This document shows, one piece after another, positions 18,231-28,090 of a stretch of DNA of 64,000 bases; the stretch's first letter is position 1; every line of letters starts with the position of its first letter. The stretch spans positions 1-64,000 of the forward strand of contig DATJAL010000027.1 in the NCBI GenBank assembly GCA_035516255.1, read 5' to 3'. Source of the stretch: Chitinivibrionales bacterium (GTDB lineage: Bacteria > Fibrobacterota > Chitinivibrionia > Chitinivibrionales > FEN-1185). The notes beneath the pieces are model-generated. The model searched no databases. It saw only the letters and a list, made by a program, of their open reading frames with translations, and was not told the origin of the DNA. Position numbers and translations under genes: made by a program.

Positions 18231-19838
18231 TCAGGCATACACGCGGTAATTTATATGAGGAAATATATTATTGTGCGATTCGAGAAGCGAAAGAAAATTC
18301 TCGTCGATGCGCTCTTTCTGGATGTCGTCGTACAGCCGGTTGAAGTTCGCGATGTGCTCCTTTGAGCGCCGCACCGCGTATTGCACCATGGTGCCGGTCT
18401 TCATGATGAACGCCCAGTCGCTCGACTGCGCGAGCAGGAGCTCGCGCGCCATCTGGTTGAGCGCGCGGTGGAGCACGGCGTCCGGGTCGGTGTGCGCGCG
18501 CGCCACCTCCACCATCCGTTCTTCCATTTTGTGAAGGTGCCGGTAGAGCCAGTCGTTGCTGCCCTCGAGCCACACCTCCGAATAGCCCTTGTAGCCCCAG
18601 CTCGAGAACGAGGGGCTGCAGAGCTGGTTGCGCGGGTTGGCGGTGAGGTAGTCCGACGCAGTGCACAATGCGACGGTGCTCTGGTCGTAGGCGATCTTGC
18701 GCACGAGGAAATCGAGCCATTCGGGCCCTTCGTACCACCAGTGGCCGAACAGCTCCGCGTCGTATGGCGCGACGATGAGGGGCGGCCGGTCCATGATGGA
18801 GGCGAGGTATTCCACCTGCTTCTCCCGGTTGAACATGAAATTGCCCGCGTGCTCGGCGGCCTTCGCCAGCGCGGCCTGGCGATCGTAGGGCTCCTTGCGG
18901 TCGTTCTTGCCCGTGATCCGGAAGTATTTGATGCCGGTGTTGATGCGCGTGCCGATGGGGTCGATGTAGGGCCTGATGTAATCGATGTCGAGGTCAAAGC
19001 CGATGTCGCGGTAGAATTCTCGGTAGTCAAAATCGCCGGGATAGCCCTCCTTGGAGCTCCACACCGATTTCGACGACTCGATGTCCCTGCCGAACGCGGC
19101 CACGTGCGTGCCCTTGCAGAACACCGGCGCGAACACGCCGTATTTGGGCCTCGGCTCGCCGAACAGGATGCCGTGCGCGTCGCAGAAGAAATAGAGGATG
19201 CCCGCCTCCTCGAGGAATTTCTCGAGCCCGTTGTAGTACCCGCACTCGGGCAGCCACATGCCCACGGGCTTCCTGCCGAACGTCTCGCGGTACGACTCGA
19301 CCGCCACCTGCACCTGGGTCCGCACCGCGTTGGGGTTGAACTGCATGGTCGGAAGGAACCCGTGGGTCGCGCCGCAGGTGATGATCTCGAGCACGCCCTG
19401 ATCCTGGAGCGCCTTGAAATTCTTGACGATGTCGCAGCCGCTGGCGTCCACGAACATGCGCCGGCAGGCGGTGAATTTGTCAAGATACATCTGCGCCACG
19501 GCGTGGAACGCGGGCTCGCTTTTGGTGCGGACGCACTCCTTGCCGGCAAGCTCGATGAGCCGGTCGAGGTGCCGCACGTAGCGCTGCTGCAACAGGCCAT
19601 CGGTGAGCATCGTGGTGAGCGGCGGGGTCATGGTCATGGTGATCTTGAAGGGCACGCCGTCGGCGGCAAGCTTTTCGAACACCGCGAGGAGCGGAAGATA
19701 GGTTTCGGTGATCGCCTCGAACAGCCAGTTTTCCTCAAGGATGTAGTCGCATTCCTGGTGACGCACAAAGGGAAGGTGCGCGTGCAGGACGAGGCAGAGG
19801 TGGCCTTTCGGCTCATGAATGGGTGCGGCGGCGTTCAT
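18231..19838 (-). CDS. GH57 1,4-alpha-glucan branching enzyme-like protein (DUF1957)
   Basis: The protein has about 535 residues. It begins with LCLVLHAHLPFVRH, the GH57 N-terminal histidine motif, and has WLPECGY (the expected nucleophile Glu) and IVAPYDAELFGHWWYEGP (the expected acid Asp). The C-terminal helical region resembles DUF1957. Together these match GH57 branching enzymes, which form alpha-1,6 branches in glycogen. The start is set at the ATG at 19836-19838. A DUF4912 gene lies directly upstream on the same strand, a pairing seen in other phyla. No glycogen synthase is visible here. Confidence 0.85.
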   Translation of the reverse strand: MNAAAPIHEPKGHLCLVLHAHLPFVRHQECDYILEENWLFEAITETYLPLLAVFEKLAADGVPFKITMTMTPPLTTMLTDGLLQQRYVRHLDRLIELAGKECVRTKSEPAFHAVAQMYLDKFTACRRMFVDASGCDIVKNFKALQDQGVLEIITCGATHGFLPTMQFNPNAVRTQVQVAVESYRETFGRKPVGMWLPECGYYNGLEKFLEEAGILYFFCDAHGILFGEPRPKYGVFAPVFCKGTHVAAFGRDIESSKSVWSSKEGYPGDFDYREFYRDIGFDLDIDYIRPYIDPIGTRINTGIKYFRITGKNDRKEPYDRQAALAKAAEHAGNFMFNREKQVEYLASIMDRPPLIVAPYDAELFGHWWYEGPEWLDFLVRKIAYDQSTVALCTASDYLTANPRNQLCSPSFSSWGYKGYSEVWLEGSNDWLYRHLHKMEERMVEVARAHTDPDAVLHRALNQMARELLLAQSSDWAFIMKTGTMVQYAVRRSKEHIANFNRLYDDIQKERIDENFLSLLESHNNIFPHINYRVYA

Positions 19839-19866
19839 CGTATTCCCAGAAAGAAAGGTGCTGCGG

Positions 19867-20718
19867 TCACTCAAGCGAACCCGAACCGGAACCCGATCCG
19901 CCGGCGGGGCCGCCGGATGATACCCGTGAGGAATTTTCGCTCGATCCGAACCCGCGCCTGAGGCCCAGCCGGATCAGCTCGTCGGTGCAGGCGGTGCTCC
20001 ATTCCTCGTCGAGCACCGAAGACACGCCGGCGCGCGGCACCTGCACCGCGTTGGAATTGACCGCGCTGTAGAACTTTTTTTCCGGCGTCACGATGCCGCA
20101 CTGGAGCATGTAGGTGCGGCCGGCCTCCCACACCTTGACGTACCAGCTCGAGGCGTAGGGCGCAAGCTCGATGTCCATCTGGCGCCACGCGTTGGTGCCG
20201 TCGTAGAAGATGTCGCTCACGTCAAGCACACGGAGCACCCACGTGGATTTGCTGTATACGTCGGCGCCCACGTGCCGCCGCATGAGTTCGATGGTCTCGC
20301 CCGAGACTTCCCAGTAGGCAAAGACCCACTGCTGGTCGCGCGGCAGCGCACGCATGTAGGTTTCGTTGTAGGTGCCGGGGATCTCGGTGGAGAAAAAGTA
20401 TTTCGGCCCCATGGGCGGTTCCCGGCCAATAGAAAAAACCGGCGCCGATGTTTTTCCAACGCCGTCAGTTGTTTTTTTCGGGGAAGCGGGCTTTTCAATT
20501 GCTGTTTGGGACTTCACGATATTCGTTGATGCGGGCCGGCCCGCTTTTTTACTGATTGACGCAGGAGCGGACGCAACAATATCCGGCCGTCCGTTTTTTA
20601 CGGGCCGCGCTGCGGCGCGTTTTTTAGCGGCCGCACGCGGAGCGGTGCGAGGAGAAGCCCTGTGCATAACGCGGTTTTTTTTCTTCTTGTCCGTCGCTTT
20701 TTTTGTTTTTATCGGCAT
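19867..20718 (-). CDS. DUF4912 protein with basic N-terminal tail
   Basis: The 283-residue protein has a low-complexity basic N-terminal region rich in Lys, Ala, Arg and Pro (about 1-90). A folded DUF4912 domain (about 105-240) follows, with RALPRDQQWVFAYWEVSG and AGRTYMLQCGIVTPEKKFY. The tail is Gly/Ser-rich. GAGGTG stands 5-7 nt before the ATG at 20716-20718, deciding the start over an upstream in-frame ATG. It is 28 nt upstream of the GH57 gene, so the two likely act together, perhaps on glycogen. The basic tail could bind nucleic acid or polyanions. Function of DUF4912 is not established. Confidence 0.8.
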   Translation of the reverse strand: MPIKTKKATDKKKKNRVMHRASPRTAPRAAAKKRAAARPVKNGRPDIVASAPASISKKAGRPASTNIVKSQTAIEKPASPKKTTDGVGKTSAPVFSIGREPPMGPKYFFSTEIPGTYNETYMRALPRDQQWVFAYWEVSGETIELMRRHVGADVYSKSTWVLRVLDVSDIFYDGTNAWRQMDIELAPYASSWYVKVWEAGRTYMLQCGIVTPEKKFYSAVNSNAVQVPRAGVSSVLDEEWSTACTDELIRLGLRRGFGSSENSSRVSSGGPAGGSGSGSGSLE

Positions 20719-20829
20719 TATCACCTCAAGATAAATCACACCACCGTTGGACGTTGAAAGTTTAATGGTGAAAGTAATTGGGTCAGGTCGTTCAACGTTC
20801 AGCTGTCAACTTTGAACTTTTTACCGTTT

Positions 20830-22050
20830 TTAATACGTCCCTTTTACCGGACTCGCCCACTTATGCCCGCCGTTGAACCCGATCACGATGCGCACCATGT
20901 CTTCGCTGTAGTCCTTGAATAGACCGCTCTCGCGTCTGCCGATTTCAAGCCCGAGGTCCAGGATCCCGAACCCCTTGCCCAGCGGAAATCCGGCGCCAAG
21001 GCTCAGCGTGTATTCGTGGGAACCTTTTCCCGGAAGCTCCGTGTACCTGATGCCGGCGCGGTAGCGGATCGTTTCCCAGTACCTGGGCATGAGCAAGTTG
21101 GGCGCAGGGATGTATTGCGCGCCGAGAGAAAATCCTGTGGTGGTGGCCACACCGGGTTGGGAGAGAACGTCCGGGAATTCCGAAGCCTGCCAGAACCCGA
21201 AGTTAACATCGGACGCCGCGAGCCATTCCGGCGAGATGTCCCAGCTGATGCCGAGCGTCAGCGACGGCGGCAGCCGCAGGGAGGCCTTCTGGTCGGTGTA
21301 GGTGTTTGCCGCCGGTACGTTGCTGCTGCTCGGATACACCCCGGAAAAGGTCTCCAGGTCGCCGGTGAAAAAGTATTCGCCGGCGGCGGCAAGCTTCACC
21401 TTGCCCACGGGGACGAGCACGCCGGCGCGGACGCCGTTGTTCCAGCCGGCAAACAGGGTGCTGTCGCGCGAATCTGTTTCGACGCCCTGATAGTAGATCG
21501 TTGACAAACGGGTCTGTTCCGCGTCAAGATAGACGCGTTCGTACGAAAGTCCGATATTGACAAAATGCATAATGTCGTACCCCCATCCCGCCTGCCACGA
21601 CACCAGCCCGCCCCGCGCCGCAAACCCAAGCAGAATACTGTCGGCGTAGCCGCTCACCGTTTTGCTCCTGAAAAAAGCGCTGCGGTCTCCGCGCAGGTCG
21701 TACGAAAGCCCCATGGTACCGGCAACGCCGAACGGGATGCCTATGGACACCTGCGAGGGGGTGAAGGAAAGGAAATTCGAATGCTCGCCGGCGTCGGAGA
21801 TGCGGAGCATGTCCACCGAAAACAGCGCGGAAAAAACGGTGCGGTCGATGGTGCCAAGGTTGGCGGGGTTCTTGAGCATGACGCTGTGCTCCCCCGCCAC
21901 CGCGCTTCCCGCGCCGCCCATGGTGAGCGTCATCCCGGAATTCGTCTGCACCGGCACGCCGTAGGGAAACGTGATCCCGAGGAGCGACTGGCCTACCACG
22001 GAGGCCGCGATTGCCGCGCACAGAATGACAAGAAATAAGTTGCGCATCAT
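20830..22050 (-). CDS. Outer-membrane barrel protein, FadL/PorV-like
   Basis: The product is about 406 residues with a signal peptide (FLVILCAAIAASVVGQ). The early motif TLTMGGAGSAVAGEHSVMLKNPANLG resembles the N-terminus of PorV/FadL-type proteins (the AGxAxxxxxxxxxxNPA pattern). Then come many amphipathic strands and C-terminal repeats such as YTLSLGAGFPLGKGFGILDL. The ATG at 22048-22050 overlaps the upstream TGA, so it is translationally coupled to the lipoprotein at 22047-23672. PorV in other phyla is part of type IX secretion; assignment to that role is only possible, not shown. Confidence 0.7.
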   Translation of the reverse strand: MMRNLFLVILCAAIAASVVGQSLLGITFPYGVPVQTNSGMTLTMGGAGSAVAGEHSVMLKNPANLGTIDRTVFSALFSVDMLRISDAGEHSNFLSFTPSQVSIGIPFGVAGTMGLSYDLRGDRSAFFRSKTVSGYADSILLGFAARGGLVSWQAGWGYDIMHFVNIGLSYERVYLDAEQTRLSTIYYQGVETDSRDSTLFAGWNNGVRAGVLVPVGKVKLAAAGEYFFTGDLETFSGVYPSSSNVPAANTYTDQKASLRLPPSLTLGISWDISPEWLAASDVNFGFWQASEFPDVLSQPGVATTTGFSLGAQYIPAPNLLMPRYWETIRYRAGIRYTELPGKGSHEYTLSLGAGFPLGKGFGILDLGLEIGRRESGLFKDYSEDMVRIVIGFNGGHKWASPVKGTY

Positions 22051-23672
22051 TGCGTCCGCTGCCATTGAGGATTGGAAAACACCACATCACAGGTGGCGGC
22101 CTTCTTGTTCTCTAAAATCAACCGCGAAAAATGGACATCGGGTTTGACAAACAGGTACAGATATCCCGTTGACGGTTTTCCCGTGTTGTACAGGTCCTGG
22201 AGAAACACCGCCAGCTGAAGGGAAAGCTCCGTCGGAGTGGGGTTGACGGTTATGAACGCGCTCTTCAACCACCCCTCATTGATGCCCGTTGTCATGACGG
22301 AGCTCAGGGAATCCCGCGTGCCAAGGTTGTTGGCGCGTGAACCGGTTATCTGGTGATCGAACAGACCGTAGACGACCGTTCTTGTCGTGTCAACTCCGAC
22401 TCTTTCCCACAAAGGATCCGTGGCATTCAACGGGAAAGTCACGTTCTGCACGATCCTGAAGATTTTCCCGTTTCCCGCCGTTCCCATGGAATCCCACAGC
22501 GGCCGCAGGTCCATGGTGAGTTCAATGAACCGGTCGGCCTGCCATGACGCCACGAGCGAATCCGCGGGAAGCGGTTTTTTTTCGGAAACGCAGATGTCGT
22601 AGTAAGGGCTTAAAACGATGGTGTTCTGCGGCGTAAGGTCGGTGGGATGCGCGCGGTAAAAGATCTGGAACGCGGGCTTGCCGCTGAACCGCACGAGGCC
22701 GCCGCCCGACGCCTGCACGCTCACCGCGCCGATGAATTTCTCCGTTGAATCGTGGACAAAGGTCGTGTCGAAGCGAGCGTAACGGCTCGTGTAATACGTG
22801 ATCACGGCGGAATCGCCGTTCCTTGCCGCTTGAACCGCATCGACCCTGTTCACGGGGAAAAGCGTGTCCCAAGTAAACGAGGTGACGGGGGGCGGCGTGC
22901 TGAAATGCTCGGCCATGACGGCGAAAATCGCCGTGTCTCCATATATCGCAGGCTTCAAAACCACCACGGAATCAATGCCGGTAAAGAGGCCGACGGTCCG
23001 GACAGCCGTGTCCGCGGTATATACCGTATCTATTTCCGCGATATACTTTACGCGGGTGGTGGAATCGGACGCCTCGGTCCTCAGCAGGGAGATCATGCCG
23101 AGTCCGAGGGAAATGTTAAAGGTGTCGTGCGCAACGGCGCGGTTAAAGGTGATCGTGGTGCAGGGCAAAAAATTCTGGGTCACGGTGAGATCGTTGCGAA
23201 CCAGCGGAAAACATTTGCGCGAGCAGAGAAACACCTGGATGGTGTTGGTGTTCCCGTATTGCCAGTCGTTGTTCGTCGAATCGTAGTACAGCAGAAGATT
23301 GATGCTGTCGGCAATGCCGTTGGCCTCCGTGCGCAGGCTTGTCAAGATGGACGTGGACGCGTGCAATTCAGCATAGCCGAACGCGCTGTCGTCGCCCAGG
23401 CTTCCGGCCAGAAACGTGAGCGGATGGTCGCCGGACTTTACCACAAACGTGCTTGTGTCCGCCCCGCCCAAAACAATGCTCTTTGCACTGACGATTGGGA
23501 TGTTGAGGCCGCTCACCGATTTAAATCCCGCCGTAAGCGCCGTGAGGCTCGAATCAACGCTGTCCAGCACCTGTTTGCCCAGGTCGGTTGACGGCGAAAA
23601 GGGCGACGTGCACGAAAGCACAAAAACGATGAACAATCCGAAAACCAGTGCCGCCATTGAATGTGTTTTCAT
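22047..23672 (-). CDS. Large surface lipoprotein, unrecognised family
   Basis: The 541-residue protein has a signal peptide with lipobox FVLSC (Cys about residue 21). The rest is beta-rich, with many Thr, Ser and Val residues and few cysteines (a CSRKC pair near 150). The pattern loosely resembles DUF4270-type lipoproteins of Bacteroidota but I cannot assign it. The stop overlaps the start of the barrel protein by 4 nt, so the pair forms one operon and probably one envelope complex. Confidence 0.7.
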   Translation of the reverse strand: MKTHSMAALVFGLFIVFVLSCTSPFSPSTDLGKQVLDSVDSSLTALTAGFKSVSGLNIPIVSAKSIVLGGADTSTFVVKSGDHPLTFLAGSLGDDSAFGYAELHASTSILTSLRTEANGIADSINLLLYYDSTNNDWQYGNTNTIQVFLCSRKCFPLVRNDLTVTQNFLPCTTITFNRAVAHDTFNISLGLGMISLLRTEASDSTTRVKYIAEIDTVYTADTAVRTVGLFTGIDSVVVLKPAIYGDTAIFAVMAEHFSTPPPVTSFTWDTLFPVNRVDAVQAARNGDSAVITYYTSRYARFDTTFVHDSTEKFIGAVSVQASGGGLVRFSGKPAFQIFYRAHPTDLTPQNTIVLSPYYDICVSEKKPLPADSLVASWQADRFIELTMDLRPLWDSMGTAGNGKIFRIVQNVTFPLNATDPLWERVGVDTTRTVVYGLFDHQITGSRANNLGTRDSLSSVMTTGINEGWLKSAFITVNPTPTELSLQLAVFLQDLYNTGKPSTGYLYLFVKPDVHFSRLILENKKAATCDVVFSNPQWQRTQ

Positions 23673-24031
23673 CAGTTATGCCATAAATTGGGAAAAAAAA
23701 GCGGAAAACCGACGTTTAAATAATTGTGATAATATAGGTTTGCAGTTTAAAAATGTCAAACCCATTATCTACGGCTTTGTAATTACGTTCGGGCGCCCAA
23801 TTATTATATGGTTTTTTACCGTGGCACCGCGGCAGCATCAATTACTATATTATTTTTACAGAGACGGCTTGAAGACATTGAAGAATCCCGGCCCAAAGCG
23901 GCGGGGATTCTTCCCTGGCTATGGAAACAGAATATAGTCGCCCGCAAACCCCGCGCCGAGTCGCGGGGAAGACGCGGGCCGTGCCATTCAATTCCGACAC
24001 TGCCATTTGCAAAGCGGGACCTTTTATATTT
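23673..24031. other. Divergent intergenic region
   Basis: This is the only spacer between the minus-strand lipoprotein and the plus-strand GGDEF gene, so promoters for both should lie here. The DNA is AT-rich near 23690-23860. A hairpin GAATCCC/GGGATTC spans about 23882-23909. No certain promoter boxes were picked out. Confidence 0.4.
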
Positions 24032-25477
24032 ATGAGCACGCTGGTTAAACGGCCGGACGAGTGCGACGCTCTTGTCGTTGACGATGAAAAAGTCATCTGC
24101 GACCTGATGGAAACGACACTCAAGGCGGTCTGCCGCGTCACCACCTGCGGCAACGGCCGCGACGCACTCGAGCTCATCAAATCACGCAGCTTCGACATCG
24201 TAATCGCGGACGTCAAGCTGCCCGACCTTTCCGGACTCGACGTATTGCGCGAGGCGCGCGGGAAGGACGAATACACCGAACTCCTGGTCGTCACGGGTCA
24301 TGATTCCGTCGAGACCGCAGCCGAGGCCGTGACCGTAGGCGTTTCATCGTACCTTCTCAAGCCGCTGTCGCTCGACGATCTCCGCTACCAGGTTGAAAAG
24401 TCCATCGCCAACCGGCTTTTCCACCTTAAAAGCGTCATGCTCCTGCGGCAGACAAACCATATCGAACCCGACGTCAAAGTGCATGTCAACGATGTCACCT
24501 CGCTGTTCCTTTTTTCACACCGGCTGATGCTCTCGCTCGAAATCCCCGAGGTGATGCGGACGGTCCTTTATGAGGTGAACCGGCGCACCGGCTCGCTCTT
24601 CAGTGCCGTCGGGGTCCGTTGCTGCGGCATCAGCGAGCTGTTCGCCATGCCGGGCGCATGCCCGGCGGACTCCGGCGCCATCAGGAAGGCAATTATTGAC
24701 AACTGGGACAAGGCATTCCCCTTCCTTGACGTTGCCGCGTTCGCCAGGGGCGCGCTCCACCTCTCAATCCTCGGCGGCAGGCGCGGCACCGCCGCTTTTC
24801 CGGAAAAAGCAGCCCCGTTCGTACTGCCGCTCACCGTCATGGGCAACCATATCGGCGCGCTCGCCGTTTTCGGTAAAAAGGGATATTCTCCCGCGCCCGA
24901 CGAGCACCAGTTTCTCCACGTGTTCACGTCGTTCATCTCCTCGGTCATCGAGCATTCGTACCTCGACATGCATTCCAAGCTGCTGGCGCGCACCGACGGG
25001 CTCACCGCCATCGCCAATCACCGCTCGTTCCACGAAATCCTCGGCCGGGAGATCGCCCGGGCCGACCGGAGCGGCGCCGTGTTCGGCCTCATCTTCATGG
25101 ACATCGACGATTTCAAGAAAATCAATGATGCGCACGGCCACCTGGTGGGCGACGCGGTGCTCAGGCACCTGGTCTCACGCGTGCTTGACATGATCCGGCG
25201 CGCCGACGTCTTTGCGCGGTACGGCGGCGAGGAATTCGCGCTCATCCTGCCAGACACCGGGGCCGAGGGCGCCGCGATCCTGGGACGGCGGCTGTGCAAG
25301 GAAATCTCGGCGGTGCCGTACGACCATCCCCGGAAAAATATCCCCTACACGGTCAGCCTGGGCCTCTCCATGTACAACGGAAAAAATCCCAAGCCCAAAG
25401 ACCAGCTCATCGGCGAAGCGGACAAGGCGATGTACCAGTCGAAGGCCGACGGCAAGAACCGATTAACGGTGAGCTGA
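24032..25477 (+). CDS. Response regulator with GGDEF output (diguanylate cyclase)
   Basis: The product is about 481 residues. The receiver domain (about 10-125) has the acidic pair in VVDDEK, phospho-acceptor Asp in IADVKLPD, Thr in VVTGHD and Lys in LLKPLS. A middle GAF-like region follows (about 150-305). The C-terminal GGDEF domain (about 315-480) has an intact GGEEF (about 398-402) preceded by RRAD, a product-inhibition (RxxD) site. It should therefore make cyclic di-GMP under phosphorylation control. The start ATG at 24032 is chosen because the receiver begins just after it; no ribosome site is obvious. The cognate kinase is not adjacent. Confidence 0.88.
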   Translation: MSTLVKRPDECDALVVDDEKVICDLMETTLKAVCRVTTCGNGRDALELIKSRSFDIVIADVKLPDLSGLDVLREARGKDEYTELLVVTGHDSVETAAEAVTVGVSSYLLKPLSLDDLRYQVEKSIANRLFHLKSVMLLRQTNHIEPDVKVHVNDVTSLFLFSHRLMLSLEIPEVMRTVLYEVNRRTGSLFSAVGVRCCGISELFAMPGACPADSGAIRKAIIDNWDKAFPFLDVAAFARGALHLSILGGRRGTAAFPEKAAPFVLPLTVMGNHIGALAVFGKKGYSPAPDEHQFLHVFTSFISSVIEHSYLDMHSKLLARTDGLTAIANHRSFHEILGREIARADRSGAVFGLIFMDIDDFKKINDAHGHLVGDAVLRHLVSRVLDMIRRADVFARYGGEEFALILPDTGAEGAAILGRRLCKEISAVPYDHPRKNIPYTVSLGLSMYNGKNPKPKDQLIGEADKAMYQSKADGKNRLTVS

Positions 25478-25605
25478 TGCGGGCACCGTGATAAAATTTT
25501 TTGAAATATTTCGAGAGATGCTACTATCTAACAAGGTATGAAACGTCATTCTTTGGAGCAAGAAACTCCATACATGAGAGAGAATAAGGTAATCCGTATT
25601 TTTCT

Positions 25606-26868
25606 ATGACGCATCCCCTGCTTCGCCTGATCGTCTACACCTACAGCATGATCATGGAATCCGCCAGGCTCATGGCGCTTTTTCTCTTACGCCCCACGCC
25701 GCTGTGGCATAAATGGGACATCGCTTCCCGCGCCGCGATTCCGCTGCCGCGGCCCGGTCGCGCCTCTTCTTCCGCGGTGTGGATCCACGCCGCATCGCTC
25801 GGCGAGTGCAAGCTGCTTGCCAGGTTTCTCGCCATGCTGCGCAACAGACACCCAGGCCAGAAATACGTGCTCACCGCGGCCACGCGCACGGGCGTTGATT
25901 ACCTCAGGCAATGCGGCGGGGACGACATCATCGCCGCGGGATTTTTGCCGCTGGACACGCTCCACCTCATGAAATCCCTTCTGTCAACATTCTCGGTCTC
26001 GCGCGTGTGGCTCATGGAAACGGAGCTGTGGCCGGCCATGCTCCTTGCCTGCCGCGACCGGCGCGTGCCGGTGGGGCTCGCAAACGCGCGCATCGAAGAA
26101 GACTCGCTCGCATGGTACCGGCGCTTTGCCTGGCTGCTGTCCCCGCTGTTGCGCTATCCCGACGCGGTGCTCGCGCAGAACGAAGCCTACGCGGCCCGGT
26201 TCGCCCGGCTCGGCGTGGCGCCCGCGGCGATACGCGTGACCGGTAACCTCAAAAGTTATGTTGCCATACGGCCGACGCCGAGGGAAGAACGGACCAGACT
26301 CCGCGGCGACATGGGTATTTCTTCGCAGGAAACCTGCATCACGGCCGGCTGCCTCCACGCCGGAGAAGGCGCGGTTGTCAAGGACGCCCTCGACGCCCTG
26401 AAACGCAGGGGGATTTCCGCCCGGTGTATCGTGGTGCCGCGGCACCTCAAAGACGGCGCAGCGCTCGCCCGGGAGCTGGGCAACGGGACCCTGCGCCTGC
26501 ACGACATGAGCGCGCCGCACGGATGGGACGTGTGCATCGTGGAAAAAATGGGCGTACTCGAGGCCATGTATAAAATCGCGGACGCGGCAATCGTGGGCGG
26601 CACCTTTGACACCACCGGCGGCCATAACATGTGGGACGCGGCGCAGTTCGGCATCCCGCTTTTTTTCGGGTCCAACTACCGCACCCAACAGGAAAGCGGC
26701 GACACGCTTCTCGGCGCCGGGGTCGCGTTTTGCGCCGGCAACGGCCGGGAGCTTGCCGGGCTCATCGCTCAGGCGCTGCGCGGCAAGGAAAAATTCCAAA
26801 AGGCGCAGGCCGCGTTTTCCGCCGCGATAAACGGCAAAAGCCATTCCATCGAAGACCTCATCCCATGA
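25606..26868 (+). CDS. waaA: 3-deoxy-D-manno-octulosonic acid (Kdo) transferase
   Basis: The 420-residue protein matches WaaA/KdtA. It has an N-terminal membrane helix, VWIHAASLGECKLL (the HAASxGE motif), METELWPAMLLACRDRRVPV with NARIEEDS, and a GT-B C-terminal domain with IVGGTFDTTGGHN, the usual nucleotide-sugar GG.xxxxGGHN motif. WaaA adds Kdo to lipid A, so the organism makes LPS-type outer membrane. The TGA stop overlaps the ATG of holA. Confidence 0.93.
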   Translation: MTHPLLRLIVYTYSMIMESARLMALFLLRPTPLWHKWDIASRAAIPLPRPGRASSSAVWIHAASLGECKLLARFLAMLRNRHPGQKYVLTAATRTGVDYLRQCGGDDIIAAGFLPLDTLHLMKSLLSTFSVSRVWLMETELWPAMLLACRDRRVPVGLANARIEEDSLAWYRRFAWLLSPLLRYPDAVLAQNEAYAARFARLGVAPAAIRVTGNLKSYVAIRPTPREERTRLRGDMGISSQETCITAGCLHAGEGAVVKDALDALKRRGISARCIVVPRHLKDGAALARELGNGTLRLHDMSAPHGWDVCIVEKMGVLEAMYKIADAAIVGGTFDTTGGHNMWDAAQFGIPLFFGSNYRTQQESGDTLLGAGVAFCAGNGRELAGLIAQALRGKEKFQKAQAAFSAAINGKSHSIEDLIP

Positions 26869-27995
26869 ACAACCTTTTTTCCGGTTCCGGCGGTCTGCAG
26901 CTCCGTTTTGTCTTGCTCGCGGGCGACGACATCACCAGCCGCGAGCTCGCCGCCGCCGACCTCATCGCCGCGGTTAAAAAGCAGCAGCCCGGGGCCGAGG
27001 TGCACCGCTACGGCGGCCAGGATGCGCCGTTCGATGAATTCTGCGAAGGCATCCTCACGCCGTCGCTGCTGTCGCCGCTGCGCGTTTTCGTGATCCCGGA
27101 CGTGCACCTTCTTGACGACAAGGAACTCGGGCAGCTCGCCGCGGTTTTCGGCGCCGACGCGGCGGACGCGCTCGTGGTCATGGAGACCGAAAAGCTGCGG
27201 GCCGCGAAAAAATCAAAGGAAGCGGCGCTGTCCAAGAAATACGGCGCCTGGCTCGGCGATTTTGAGGAGCGCGCCGTGAAGGAGCCGCAAAAGTTCCTCA
27301 TCGAAACGTTCCCCAGGCCGCCCGATTATAAAATGGCCGAATGGGTCGGGGCGCAGGCGGCGCACCTGTTCGGGAGGCGCATCACGAGGGACGACGCCGA
27401 GCATCTCGTTGACCTCGTGGGCGCCGACACCGCGGTGCTGCATTCGGAGCTCCAGAAGATAGACCTTTTCCTCGAGCCCGCGGCGGCGATAAGCCGCGCG
27501 GTGATCGATACGGTCGCCGGCGCTACCCGGCAGGCGACCCAGTATGAACTCGCCCAGGCCCTCGGCGAGAAAAACATGGCGCGGGCGCTGGAGATCATCG
27601 AATCCATCTACGCCGCGAGCGTGTATCTCCCGCCGTACGTGGGCGCGGTGTTCCGGCATTTCTGGTCGTTGTTCAGGATATCGGAATTTACAAAGGCGAA
27701 TCCCGGAACGCTCAGGAACTACCGATCCGTCGGACGGCAGCAGCAGAACGACGCGGCGCTCGAGATCGCCGTGGCGGCCGCCGTCCTTTCGGCGGGCCAG
27801 CAGGGCCGCCTGTTTCCGGCCGTTATAAAGCCGCGGCTGATCGAACAGGCGCTGTCGTTCACCGCCGGCCAGTACAAGCGGATTTTCTGCCTGCTCGCCG
27901 AATTCGACACGGGGCTCAAGACGGGAAGGTACGACGATTCGAAGGCGGGGTTTCAGGTGTTCTGCTACCGGATCGTGAGGGGCGGCCAGAATTGA
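26865..27995 (+). CDS. holA: DNA polymerase III delta subunit
   Basis: The 376-residue protein has the HolA outline: an N-terminal P-loop-like fold (VLLAGDDITSRELAA), LLSPLRVFVIPDVHLLDD (a segment seen in clamp-loader delta proteins), a second domain with LVDLVGADTAVLHSELQKIDLF, and a C-terminal helical collar (AQALGEKNMARALEIIE). The ATG overlaps the waaA stop (ATGA). HolA opens the beta sliding clamp in the replisome. Rapid divergence of the family makes this assignment good but not certain. Confidence 0.85.
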   Translation: MNNLFSGSGGLQLRFVLLAGDDITSRELAAADLIAAVKKQQPGAEVHRYGGQDAPFDEFCEGILTPSLLSPLRVFVIPDVHLLDDKELGQLAAVFGADAADALVVMETEKLRAAKKSKEAALSKKYGAWLGDFEERAVKEPQKFLIETFPRPPDYKMAEWVGAQAAHLFGRRITRDDAEHLVDLVGADTAVLHSELQKIDLFLEPAAAISRAVIDTVAGATRQATQYELAQALGEKNMARALEIIESIYAASVYLPPYVGAVFRHFWSLFRISEFTKANPGTLRNYRSVGRQQQNDAALEIAVAAAVLSAGQQGRLFPAVIKPRLIEQALSFTAGQYKRIFCLLAEFDTGLKTGRYDDSKAGFQVFCYRIVRGGQN

Positions 27996-28090
27996 CAATT
28001 AAGAATCAATGACCAGAGGGTTCACCCACGCGCGGGCTTTACCAAGGGAAAAATCAGGATCATTGCTTTTAACCGAAACAGAACCGTTTC

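Noticed and set aside
18381-19961. 526-codon plus-strand frame opposite the GH57 gene
   Set aside because: It is a shadow of the GH57 and DUF4912 genes, whose catalytic motifs are clear.
24001-24031. Riboswitch or structured leader before the GGDEF gene
   Set aside because: Only one short hairpin is visible, with no conserved GEMM-like or other riboswitch pattern.
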